This document shows positions 28,602-37,431 of a stretch of DNA of 64,000 nt, one piece after another. How positions within the stretch are numbered: the first letter of the stretch is position 1; each line of letters opens with the position of its first letter. The translations under genes and the position numbers were made by a program. The notes beneath the pieces were generated by a model, which searched no databases, was not told where the DNA came from, and saw nothing but the letters and a program-made list of their open reading frames with translations. Source of the stretch: Pseudomonas sp. A34-9 (GTDB taxonomy: Bacteria > Pseudomonadota > Gammaproteobacteria > Pseudomonadales > Pseudomonadaceae); NCBI RefSeq assembly GCF_029543085.1, contig NZ_CP119967.1, positions 5,172,501 to 5,236,500 of the forward strand. Reading direction: 5' to 3'.

Positions 28602-31600
28602 TTAACCGACGACGTTAACTGCAATCAGTACATCGGGGTCAGGCAACTCGATGGATGAGAGTTTTTCAACACGGCTACGACTGATGGAACCGTTGTCGAT
28701 GTCGGCGGGATGAAACTCGCTGACATTGAAATCACGACCAGCACGCCTTCCCCCATAGGTATTGAACGTGACGCTCAACGCTCCGCTTTCCAATGCTTTA
28801 TCCATACCCTTTCTCATGGCTTCTGGAGTGGCAAACTTCGCCAATCCGGAATTGGGCTCGTAAAAGAGCCACTCCGGTTTACCGTTCCTGACTCTTATTC
28901 CTGCAAGCATTGCATGGTTTTTAGTGCCAATTCGGAGAATTTTCGTACGCGGAGAAGTTTCCAGTGCCTCGATAATATCTTCAGCGTCCATTTTTTTCTG
29001 GGGCGCGCCCATGTGAAAAGAATGCTTGTGATTGACCGTATTGTGGAACTCCCTTACCTCTGAGATAAATTTTGCAGCGTCAGGGCTATCGGGCATTTTC
29101 GCCGCCCTGGACATATTTTCCAGCAGTTTATCTTCGTCGCCCTTGATAAACGCAATTGCCATCGCGTTTGAAAGCCCTGCGCACTCGCCTTTGGAAACCA
29201 TATTGACGTGTGCCAGATAATGCCCTTGCGAGTAGGGGTTAACTTTGACATTCAAGCCCTTCATATCCTGCAGAAGACGCTCGGAAATACTGTGGGAGCC
29301 TTGAATCATTCTTTTCTTTATTTCTTTTGTCAGCGCGCCTATCTCTGCTGGCATGAGGCCTGGCTCTGATGCCAAATCAATCAAATCATCAAACTCCATT
29401 TTCGGTTGATAGCCACTGATCTCCAATAATCGACCTTCGCGGTATCCCAGATCGAAAGCAGCAATATTTTTCGGGTTTTTTGCATACTTAATATTATTGT
29501 GAAAGTTGACGTAGACACGGGCATTGGCCTCACTGCCCAAGGTGCCTCCCCAACTGACGCCTTGCGGAGTGAAGTCTCTCGGCGGGCCATAAAGCTTGCG
29601 GGTATTAAGGTTGTACTGATACCAACTGTCATTTTTCAGCACACCCACGCCGTCGATAGCCTGGTCGCCCACCTTGAAAGTCCCTATCAGGGCAGGGCCC
29701 TGCTGTTCACCCACCGTTTGCAAAAACTTGAAGCCGTCCGCCGTGTCGCGCAATTTGTTGAACTGTCGCACGGCCTGGGCACCTGCAAAGCTGATGCCTT
29801 TGCCTATCAGTTTCCTTCCTGCGTCCACCAGAGCGGGCAAGGCACTGAGCGGATTGAGCTCGCCAATGATGAATGCTCCGATCACCCTTGCGGCTCTGAG
29901 TCCCCGGCTGATTGCCGAAGCAGTCGTGCCAATGACCTTGGTCAGTTTGCCCGCGGTCGACACTCCTGCGGTAACGAATCCCAGTACATCGAAGAACAGA
30001 TCCCTTGCGCCGTCGACATAATTTCCTGCTATGAAATTGGTAATGGCTGACTTGAACGGAATCAGGTCAATCACGAAATCAATTATCTTCTGCGCGATCG
30101 CGTTTTCCCGCTCTTGTGTCGTCTGGCCTCTGGCGGCCTGCAGAATGTCATCGTTATCCAGGTCCAGATGTTGAATGACGCCTTGGGCGATCAAAGCGGT
30201 TCTCTGACTCGAATAGCTGTTGAGTGGCGACGAATTGTCGATGGGTTGTGGGGACAGCTTTCCGGCTAGCGATTGATCATTCAGATGCATGGGTTCGATC
30301 GTGTGTATAGAGATCGAGTTAACGGAATCGATGCGCTCTGCGAACACTTCCGGGTTGTAAGGTTTTTTATCGATAGCCCCGCGTTTCAAATCTATTTCAT
30401 AGAGTCTTGTATCGTCCCCCCACTCGACTTTCAGCGTCAGGACACTGCTTGTGGACTTGAGGTTTCTGCCAAAAAAACCCGTGCTGAGCTTATAAGTCTT
30501 ACGCTGATAGAACGAGACATTGCCATATTCCAGACGTTTTCTGTCCTCCAGCGGTAAACCGGCTATCAGGTGTTTTACCGTCAGGCTGACGCCTTCCTTG
30601 ATGTTACTGAGCGCACTGGCGAACTGCTTCTCAAAGGTGTCCTTCACGCCAAGTTCGAGAGGCGCATTGATTTCGTCAAGAAGCGGTTGCAAGCGTGGAT
30701 CGCGAGTCGTCCATTTATAGTAGGGAGGCCCTCCCATCATGACGATGTCCAACAGGGAATATTTGCCATTGAGTGTCGGGTACAAGTCGTAGGAAAACGG
30801 CTGCTGCAGTAGCCGCTCTTCAAATGGGATGTCACCTTTGAACTTCGCTTTGAGTCTGTCTTGCGCGATTGCCTTGCGGTTTGGCAGCTCGCTGTTCAAC
30901 AGGACCGAAATATTAAGGCGGTCGGTCAGTTGCTCGTTGAACTGGGTGTTGACCTCTTCCAGTTCTTCAAGTGTGTAAACCTCCTTGTGGTTTCTTGTTA
31001 GCAGACCATTGACCACGCCCCAGTCCGCCAACGCGTTAGCCTGGATCTGCAGAGTGACTTGCGGATCAATGATTGCAACACTGTCCGCGCAGGCCATGAC
31101 CTGGGCAAATGTCATATACGAAACTTTGCCGGGCGTGTGGGCGTCAATCGTCCGCGCTGCGACAGTCAGGTTGACCCATGCCGCGCTGCCGTGTTTCAAG
31201 TTGCCGGGCAAATCCTCGATAAGCAATTCGGGCGCCTTGCGCATGAGCAACAGGTTGGCAACCAATCCGGCCAACCTACGGCTGCTCAGCCTATTGTTGA
31301 TCAAATAATCAACACAGTTAGCGAATACTGCTGAAACAGGTTCGCCCCAGAGCTTTTCATCCAGCAGATCAAAACCGCCAGCCCTGGTGCGCATCGGATC
31401 ATCAATATCACCCTGATGCAGGCTCAAATGAATGCCGGCCATCGTGTATTCACTTAAGCCGATATCCGTTACCAGTCCGTTCAGACAGGTTTGTATGGCT
31501 TTCCCCAGCGCTTGTCCACGAGGACTGGTAATCAGTGTTTCCAATGCCGAGGGCGGATCACCGAGTGCGCTATCTGAAAGAGGATTTTCGCTGTTCAAAT

Positions 31601-31844
31601 AGTCCAGCAGCCCTGCACCCGGTGTCGAAATGTGATCCAGGCTATCCAGATAAAGGCTGGTGACGCGCAAGACTTCTTTTTGCTGAGCGGTAGTCAATGG
31701 AATCGGCCAGGACAGTGCCCCGGCGAAATCCCCAAACTTGTGCGGCAAGACTTTTTCAACTTCCAGGCACGCTGTAGTTTCTAAAGACAGGTCATTGGCA
31801 TCTGGCGAAACAAGGTCAATAACAGCATCATTATGTTCGTACAT
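28602..31844 (-). CDS. large toxin-like protein with C-terminal YopT/C58-like protease domain
   Basis: Protein of 1080 residues, not assigned to a known named toxin. Residues 1-580 are soluble-looking and unrecognised. Residues about 590-710 form a hydrophobic helical block (VIDLIPFKSAITNFIAG, LFFDVLGFVTAGVSTAGKL, ARVIGAFIIGELNPL) like the translocation segments of large toxins. After a beta-rich linker the last 230 residues carry Cys888 in KGECAGLSNAMAIAF, His977 in TKNHAMLAGIRV and Glu996 in WLFYEPNSGLAKF. This is the Cys/His/Asp order of C58 (YopT/AvrPphB) proteases, with Glu in place of Asp. There is no signal peptide. Base composition is visibly more A+T-rich than its neighbours. No immunity-like gene is adjacent. 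Protease activity is inferred from motif only. Confidence 0.6.
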   Translation of the reverse strand: MYEHNDAVIDLVSPDANDLSLETTACLEVEKVLPHKFGDFAGALSWPIPLTTAQQKEVLRVTSLYLDSLDHISTPGAGLLDYLNSENPLSDSALGDPPSALETLITSPRGQALGKAIQTCLNGLVTDIGLSEYTMAGIHLSLHQGDIDDPMRTRAGGFDLLDEKLWGEPVSAVFANCVDYLINNRLSSRRLAGLVANLLLMRKAPELLIEDLPGNLKHGSAAWVNLTVAARTIDAHTPGKVSYMTFAQVMACADSVAIIDPQVTLQIQANALADWGVVNGLLTRNHKEVYTLEELEEVNTQFNEQLTDRLNISVLLNSELPNRKAIAQDRLKAKFKGDIPFEERLLQQPFSYDLYPTLNGKYSLLDIVMMGGPPYYKWTTRDPRLQPLLDEINAPLELGVKDTFEKQFASALSNIKEGVSLTVKHLIAGLPLEDRKRLEYGNVSFYQRKTYKLSTGFFGRNLKSTSSVLTLKVEWGDDTRLYEIDLKRGAIDKKPYNPEVFAERIDSVNSISIHTIEPMHLNDQSLAGKLSPQPIDNSSPLNSYSSQRTALIAQGVIQHLDLDNDDILQAARGQTTQERENAIAQKIIDFVIDLIPFKSAITNFIAGNYVDGARDLFFDVLGFVTAGVSTAGKLTKVIGTTASAISRGLRAARVIGAFIIGELNPLSALPALVDAGRKLIGKGISFAGAQAVRQFNKLRDTADGFKFLQTVGEQQGPALIGTFKVGDQAIDGVGVLKNDSWYQYNLNTRKLYGPPRDFTPQGVSWGGTLGSEANARVYVNFHNNIKYAKNPKNIAAFDLGYREGRLLEISGYQPKMEFDDLIDLASEPGLMPAEIGALTKEIKKRMIQGSHSISERLLQDMKGLNVKVNPYSQGHYLAHVNMVSKGECAGLSNAMAIAFIKGDEDKLLENMSRAAKMPDSPDAAKFISEVREFHNTVNHKHSFHMGAPQKKMDAEDIIEALETSPRTKILRIGTKNHAMLAGIRVRNGKPEWLFYEPNSGLAKFATPEAMRKGMDKALESGALSVTFNTYGGRRAGRDFNVSEFHPADIDNGSISRSRVEKLSSIELPDPDVLIAVNVVG

Positions 31845-31872
31845 TCGATCTTCCTTGACGGATTAAATTGAA
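31845..31872 (-). promoter_or_regulatory. conserved 5' leader of toxin-like gene 1
   Basis: On the minus strand the 28 bases before the ATG begin TTCAATTTAAT and contain the ribosome-binding AAGGA. They align without gaps to the 28 bases before the toxin-like gene at 34012-37155 (TTCAATTTTAT... TAGGA), with about two thirds identical. The wider gap 31845-32252 is A+T-rich, holds this leader, the presumed promoter and one diverged REP; nothing else was recognised. Confidence 0.5.
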
Positions 31873-32152
31873 TGAAAAGTAAATAATGAAACCCATCAGG
31901 AAAACACTGCAGAACCATTACCAACTGCATATATAACAAGTTGCATACATGACAATTAAATACAGATAACGCCAAGCTGTTACCGATTGCATATCAGCCA
32001 CTGCATACAGCAGCCGTAACAAATTCCATTGCTCTATCGATCCCCCATTACTCACAGCAGCAAGGGGCAACTTCCGTTAAATTTTATTTAGCCACACGCT
32101 GGCAAACTTACATCGAAAAATGACCACGAGGAAAAAACGCGGCGCTTTAAAA

Positions 32153-32230
32153 ATAAAAAAGATCGCATCCTGTCACAGGATCTACACAATAAAAAACGGT
32201 AGATACTGTGACAGGCGGCGATCTCTTACT
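32153..32230. repeat. diverged REP-type inverted repeat with compensatory core, copy 7
   Basis: GATCGCATCCTGTCACAGGA pairs with a right arm containing CTGTGACAGGCGGCGATC. The core CTGTCACAG (left) and CTGTGACAG (right) are exact complements, although both differ from the CTGCGGCAG/CTGCCGCAG core of other copies. It lies downstream of the ProY-like permease gene. Confidence 0.7.
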
Positions 32231-32252
32231 TTGACTTGTCGCCTACCGGCAC

Positions 32253-33674
32253 TTACGAGGCCGAACGCACCGCCACTGACGACCCATTGGTCGGCTGCAA
32301 CTTGAACACGTAGAACAACACCGTCAACAGCAGCAGAAACGCAGGTCCCACATACAGCGCCACGCGGGTGTCCGGGAAGTACGCCATCAGGCCGACCACC
32401 AGCACCAGAAATGCCAGTGCGAAGTACGAACTGACCGGGTACAGCCACATCTTGTACTTGAGGCCGGCACGTTCGCTGGCGCTCAGGCCTTTGCGGAATT
32501 TCAGCTGGGCCAGCAGGATCATCACCCAGGTCCAGATCGCGCCGAAGGTGGCAATCGAGGTCACCCAGACGAAGACTTTTTCCGGCACCAGATAGTTGAG
32601 CATTACGCCCAAGAGCAACACCGCAATCGACAGCAACAGCGCTCGACGCGGTACACCATTATTCGATGTTTTGGCAAAACCCGCCGGTGCCTGGCCATTC
32701 TGCGCCAGGCTGTAGAGCATGCGCCCGGTGCTGAAGATGCCGCCGTTGCACGACGACAGCGCGGCGGTGATCACCACAAAGTTGATAATGCCGGCGGCGG
32801 TCTTGATGCCCAGACGCTCGAAAGTCATCACGAACGGACTGCCCTGGGTGCCGATTTCATTCCACGGGTAGATCGACAGAATCACGAACAGTGCGCCGAC
32901 GTAGAACAGCAGAATCCGCCAGAACACCGAGCCGATCGCATCAGGAATGGTCTTCTGCGGGTTCTTCGCTTCACCAGCGGTCAGGCCGATCATCTCGACG
33001 CCGAGATAGGCGAACATGACCATTTGCAGGGACATCAGCACACCGGTCACGCCGTTGGGCATGAAGCCGCCATGCGCCCACAGGTTGGAAATCCCCAGCG
33101 CCACACCGTCATTGCCGAAACCGAAGGCGATAATGCCGACGCCGCCGATGACCATGGCGATGATGGTGACAATCTTGATCAGGGCGAACCAGAATTCGAA
33201 TTCACCGAAGGCCTTCACCGCGATCAGGTTGATCGAGCCCATGCTGATCAGCGCCGCGAGGGCCCAGATCCAGCGCGGTACATCGGGAAACCAGATGCCC
33301 ATGTACACGGCCACCGCAGTGATTTCCGCGACGCAGGTCACCAGCCACAGGAACCAATAATTCCAGCCGGTGAGAAAACCCGCCAGCGGGCCGAGATAGT
33401 CTTGCGCGTAACGGCTGAAGGAGCCGGCGACCGGGTTGTGCACGGCCATCTCGCCGAGGGCGCGCATGATCACCAGGATCGCCAGACCACCGAGAATGTA
33501 GGACAGCATGATCGCCGGGCCGGCCATTTCGATGGCCTTGGCCGAACCTAAAAACAGACCGACGCCGATACAGGCACCGAGCGCCATCAGGCGAATATGC
33601 CGTTCGCCGAGTTCGCGTTTGAGCGGACCGCCCTGAGCGGTGCCGCCGTGAGGCAGTTGATTGCCGACTGGCAT
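32253..33674 (-). CDS. AAT-family amino acid permease (ProY-like)
   Basis: Twelve-helix amino acid permease of the APC superfamily, 473 residues from the ATG at 33674. The sequence ELGERHIRLMALGACIGVGL, MRALGEMAVHNPVAGSFSRY, MSLQMVMFAYLGVEMIGLTA and LFVILSIYPWNEIGTQGSPF closely track E. coli ProY, a proline-related permease, and its HisP/CycA relatives. Proline or histidine is a plausible substrate. The longer frame to 33794 gives an atypical N-terminus and is rejected. It is transcribed in the same direction as the toxin-like gene upstream but separated from it by 337 bases. It seems a housekeeping gene sitting inside the toxin region. Confidence 0.87.
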   Translation of the reverse strand: MPVGNQLPHGGTAQGGPLKRELGERHIRLMALGACIGVGLFLGSAKAIEMAGPAIMLSYILGGLAILVIMRALGEMAVHNPVAGSFSRYAQDYLGPLAGFLTGWNYWFLWLVTCVAEITAVAVYMGIWFPDVPRWIWALAALISMGSINLIAVKAFGEFEFWFALIKIVTIIAMVIGGVGIIAFGFGNDGVALGISNLWAHGGFMPNGVTGVLMSLQMVMFAYLGVEMIGLTAGEAKNPQKTIPDAIGSVFWRILLFYVGALFVILSIYPWNEIGTQGSPFVMTFERLGIKTAAGIINFVVITAALSSCNGGIFSTGRMLYSLAQNGQAPAGFAKTSNNGVPRRALLLSIAVLLLGVMLNYLVPEKVFVWVTSIATFGAIWTWVMILLAQLKFRKGLSASERAGLKYKMWLYPVSSYFALAFLVLVVGLMAYFPDTRVALYVGPAFLLLLTVLFYVFKLQPTNGSSVAVRSAS

Positions 33675-34011
33675 AGGGGTGCAACCTCGTCTTGTTATTG
33701 GATATGACCACCGAGTGTCGAAGCGTCGGCCGATAAGCCTTGGCCTGAAATGAAACCGCGCCTGCTTTGTGGGCAGACGCGTCTTGCAGGACAACCTGAA
33801 AGATCAGCGGGGCGTGCAGTATAAAAACCTTGATGCAGGGCTTTTCACTCTATAAATCACAAGATTCAGCGGGAGTTGCCGTAAAGATGCCAGCAACCCA
33901 ACTGGATCAACTGGCTAGCGTAGGAAAACTCGCCACAGAAAACGGCGGCGAGTATTGCACAAGGAGGGTGCAGCGTCTTTTCTTCGTACAGTTTTACTGA
34001 GCAATCGGTCG
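33675..34011. other. intergenic region between toxin-like gene 2 and ProY-like permease
   Basis: This 337-base stretch must contain the permease promoter. I see no repeat, hairpin with T-run, or convincing operator in it, and no short gene with a good ribosome-binding site. In particular there is no immunity-protein-sized ORF after the toxin-like gene. Confidence 0.5.
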
Positions 34012-37000
34012 CTACGCCGCGTTGCCTTGCCGCGCTCGGGGAACCAGCGTTTTCACACGCAAGGTCCCCGTTCTGATGACCTTCTCATCGGAATACACCT
34101 TGACCTGTCGGGTGGGACCTTCGAACCATCCCGGTTCATTTCGGGAATAGGAGACCATCTCCGGTGCGCCGCGCTGAGATTGATAATGAAGCATCCACTC
34201 CTGGGCAACACGGTCGTATTTCATGTAGGCAAATGACGTCAGGACCATGTAGGCATTGCCCTGCTCATCGTTCAGCAAGCCGTATTCCGGAAACTCCAGC
34301 GCCGTGCTCAAACCCCACCCATGCGCATGGGCAGGGAGATCATTGTATTGAGCCGCTTCGCTTCCGGCCTCGACATGCCGCACGCGTAAAACATTCTCGT
34401 TCATTTGATCCACGACCCATGAACAGCCACCGAACGTAGCTGTGAAAACATGATCGGGTTCCCCCCATCCCGGATGCACGGGAATATCCACGTAGCCCCC
34501 CTGAGGCGCCCAGTATCCGTGCACGGTATCGTTCTGACCGGGCAACTCGCCTGCCGCCAGATCGAGGAACTTGATGGCGTTGAACTCCCCTTGCAGCGTC
34601 GAGGAGTGGGTCAAACGCTCCATGGAAAACATCATTTGCCCGCCGCCTGGCTTATAAGTGACTTGCGAAGCGACGTCGAAGGGACGCGTAGCAGTGGAAT
34701 ACCGCCCCGTCTGCGGATTGAACAGCCCGGCGTTTATCGACACGTTGCCAAACTCCGGCGCCGACAGCGCTGCATGAATGTTGGTCGATCTGACGGAATA
34801 GGGAACGTAGTTGATCTCACCCCAATCGTAGGACAAATGCCGCACATCCTTGAGCGTCACGACCTCGATCCGCGGTTCCCACAGGCCATTGGGCAAACGC
34901 TCGCGGTGGAAAGGCGGGCGCTTCCAGACCGGTCTGCCAGAGGTTCCTGACGGCACTCCGCTGACGGCGTCCGTCTCATGCAGATCATCGGTAATATCGC
35001 CGCCGAACAGCGACTGCGGTTGCCATTGATCCGGCGCCACTTGCCGGTATCGGCGAGGCGCAAGTTCGTTGAAATTCGAATCGACGAGGAGGACGTCGAC
35101 ACCTTCCGCGTTCAGGGTGAAATCATTCTTGACGCGGTACACCGCGACCTTGCCCCGCTCATCTATATTGCGAATATAACGGCGCTGTCCGTCAGCACTT
35201 TGCAAGATCCCTTTGCCTGCAGGGCTGAGGCGCGCGATTTCGGATGGTTTGACGGCGTAGCGACGAAACTGCCTGTTACTGAACCCGGCCGGTGTCGATT
35301 CAACGGGTGTCGACGGCGGCGGCAAGGCATGCTGCCATTCGCCAGCGCCGTCTTGTTCAACAATCGGCTGATAAGCCTGCGGTTTGTTCGGGTAAAGAAT
35401 TCTCGATTGCCCGGTGGCCGGTTCGACGACTGTCTCGAAGACGCCATCCTCGACCCTCACATAGTGTCTGGCGCCAACCGCAAACTGATTCTGTGGATCA
35501 GGCTTCACGTCTGCCAACGACACATCGCTTCGATAAGGTGCAAGGTCAGGCTTCCACAAACGCTTCTGCCCACCGGGCATTTCAATCGGCGTGAACTCCG
35601 AATGAACGCCCGCCAGCAACGGCAGCGTCGCCACACCAATGCCGATGTTTTCCAGCACGTCGGTGATGTGTTCCCAACCGGCTTCCCTATCGCCCTTGCT
35701 GAGATCTTCAAGCCCCTCCAGCACTTCGTCCATCAGTTGCACGGCGGACACTCCGAGCATGACCAGGCCCAATGGAGGCACGGCAAAAGACAATACATTC
35801 AGCGCGGCCAGGCCGACTTCGAGGAATATCGCGAGCAAGGATTGCTCATCCCGCACATCGGCATCGGCATTGGACACAGCAGCATCGCGGGCATCGCTGA
35901 AAATCCGCTGGTTGAACTCCCGCTGCAATGTTGTCCAGAGGTCATAGTGCTGGACCCAGGGATCACCTGAGGGGTCAAGCACCCTGAGTTGCAGAAGAAA
36001 ATCGGGATCATGCTTTTGCCGACGGGTTTGATGATCCCATAGCCGCGGCTTGCCTGACGCCGTGGGAACCTCTTCGGTAAAGCTGTAGTAAAACGTCGAC
36101 CGATCCCTGTAACGCAAGAACCGGCTGAAGAAATGCTGATACGCCGTTGGCGCCTTGGGCGAGTCACTTTCAGCGCGACGCACGAACTGTTCGGTCAATC
36201 GGGCCTTGAGTTCCGTCACTGTGGCGTAGTGCTTTACGGGATGATCGGGGTCGTCGGGAATGTAGGCGATGAAACCGTCATTGGCGAAACCGTCAACGGT
36301 CGGCAGCAGGTCATCCAGAATGCTTTCATCGTCCGGATCTGCGATCTCGAAAATGATACAGCTGTGTACGGGCAACTCATTGAAACTCAAGCTGCGATAC
36401 CACAGCGTCTTACCGTCGACGTGAACAGGCTCCTTCCCTTCAATACTCGACATCAATGCTTCAAAATGTGCCCGGCGAATATCACCTTTACACAGGGCAA
36501 TATAACTCGCCGCCCTCAGCGCCGCTTTCTGGTAATTGACGAACCGATTATTCAACTTGTCGCGAGCACTGGCGTCATCCCAATGAAGTTCATTATGCAA
36601 ATAGGTCTGATACTGTTTGCCGATATCAAGCTTCCTGCATAACGCGATGAACTCATGAACATCAAGTCCGACTTTGACTGTCTTCCCATCTGCAGCGGTC
36701 ATATAGCAATTGCGATTGGAAAAGAACATCGGCTTTTTTTCAGCCGGATGGTTATGCAGGGCGGCGTCAAGCAGCGAAGCGGGTGGAACTTGCGAGGTGT
36801 GAAAATCACTTTTACCGGACAAGTCCACCTGTACCCGCTTGACGTCCAGATCCAGCCCGGAGCTTTCCTTGATGGCCTTTGCCAGCAATGGCTCGGCGAA
36901 TTCATGAGGTGTTTTCACGGAGGCCATGGCGCTATTGAGCAATGTATGCGCCGTGACACTTTCTTCTATCAGGCGTCGAGCTTCTTCGCGTTGTTTCGGC

Positions 37001-37155
37001 GACGCACTCTTTAGCCACAGTGGTGCATTGGTATCAAACGTCTTTAACATCTCAAGGTTTTCTTTTGACATATCCAACAGTGCTGACGGCGTTGCGGCCT
37101 TAACAATATCAACATGTTCGGCAATACTGAAAACCTGACCACGAGATTTAAACAT
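34012..37155 (-). CDS. DUF6543-type modular toxin with candidate CNF/BLF1-like deamidase end
   Basis: Protein of 1047 residues with no signal peptide. Residues 1 to about 640 are collinear with the toxin-like protein at 40783: shared blocks are FAEPLLAKAIKESSGLDLDV (about residue 85), SLLDAALHN (about 130), LCRKLDIGKQYQTYL, FSDARDAAVSNADAD, a hydrophobic helical block at about 440-475 and KRLWKPDLAPYRSD. This resembles the dermonecrotic-toxin-like DUF6543 chassis. The C-terminal 300 residues are unrelated to the partner and contain TATFGGCSWVVDQ (Cys911) and LRVRHVEAG (His927). In CNF1 and BLF1 the catalytic Cys follows SGC and the His comes 12-15 residues later. About 136 residues follow Cys911, close to the number after CNF1 Cys866. 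Deamidase activity is a hypothesis. Confidence 0.6.
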   Translation of the reverse strand: MFKSRGQVFSIAEHVDIVKAATPSALLDMSKENLEMLKTFDTNAPLWLKSASPKQREEARRLIEESVTAHTLLNSAMASVKTPHEFAEPLLAKAIKESSGLDLDVKRVQVDLSGKSDFHTSQVPPASLLDAALHNHPAEKKPMFFSNRNCYMTAADGKTVKVGLDVHEFIALCRKLDIGKQYQTYLHNELHWDDASARDKLNNRFVNYQKAALRAASYIALCKGDIRRAHFEALMSSIEGKEPVHVDGKTLWYRSLSFNELPVHSCIIFEIADPDDESILDDLLPTVDGFANDGFIAYIPDDPDHPVKHYATVTELKARLTEQFVRRAESDSPKAPTAYQHFFSRFLRYRDRSTFYYSFTEEVPTASGKPRLWDHQTRRQKHDPDFLLQLRVLDPSGDPWVQHYDLWTTLQREFNQRIFSDARDAAVSNADADVRDEQSLLAIFLEVGLAALNVLSFAVPPLGLVMLGVSAVQLMDEVLEGLEDLSKGDREAGWEHITDVLENIGIGVATLPLLAGVHSEFTPIEMPGGQKRLWKPDLAPYRSDVSLADVKPDPQNQFAVGARHYVRVEDGVFETVVEPATGQSRILYPNKPQAYQPIVEQDGAGEWQHALPPPSTPVESTPAGFSNRQFRRYAVKPSEIARLSPAGKGILQSADGQRRYIRNIDERGKVAVYRVKNDFTLNAEGVDVLLVDSNFNELAPRRYRQVAPDQWQPQSLFGGDITDDLHETDAVSGVPSGTSGRPVWKRPPFHRERLPNGLWEPRIEVVTLKDVRHLSYDWGEINYVPYSVRSTNIHAALSAPEFGNVSINAGLFNPQTGRYSTATRPFDVASQVTYKPGGGQMMFSMERLTHSSTLQGEFNAIKFLDLAAGELPGQNDTVHGYWAPQGGYVDIPVHPGWGEPDHVFTATFGGCSWVVDQMNENVLRVRHVEAGSEAAQYNDLPAHAHGWGLSTALEFPEYGLLNDEQGNAYMVLTSFAYMKYDRVAQEWMLHYQSQRGAPEMVSYSRNEPGWFEGPTRQVKVYSDEKVIRTGTLRVKTLVPRARQGNAA

Positions 37156-37183
37156 GACTTCATCCTAGACAAATAAAATTGAA
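37156..37183 (-). promoter_or_regulatory. conserved 5' leader of toxin-like gene 2
   Basis: The 28 bases before the ATG begin, on the minus strand, TTCAATTTTATTTGTC and contain TAGGA as ribosome-binding site. They match the leader of the gene at 28602-31844 over the same distance. The rest of the gap to 37431 is A+T-rich, with no other feature recognised. Confidence 0.5.
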
Positions 37184-37431
37184 GTCCGAGTTAACAACAA
37201 AACATTCAACCGGCGAAGCCCACGAGTACTACCAAACTTTAGCAACTTACATTCATACAAATAACCACCACTAAAAGTTACCTGTGTGTTTTCTTGATTC
37301 GCAGTCTCTCAAAGCGCCACGTCGCAGCGCACTCTCCGTTCCTAGCCTGCCAGCCTGCTCCCGATCGCACATTTTTTTCATCAGCCCCAACCACCGTCTA
37401 AGCTTCAGACAAGTCCGATCAATCTGCGTGA

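Noticed and set aside
34012..37155. Pasteurella multocida toxin-type deamidase (C3 domain)
   Set aside because: PMT has Cys and His about 40 residues apart; here the spacing is 16, which fits CNF/BLF1 better.
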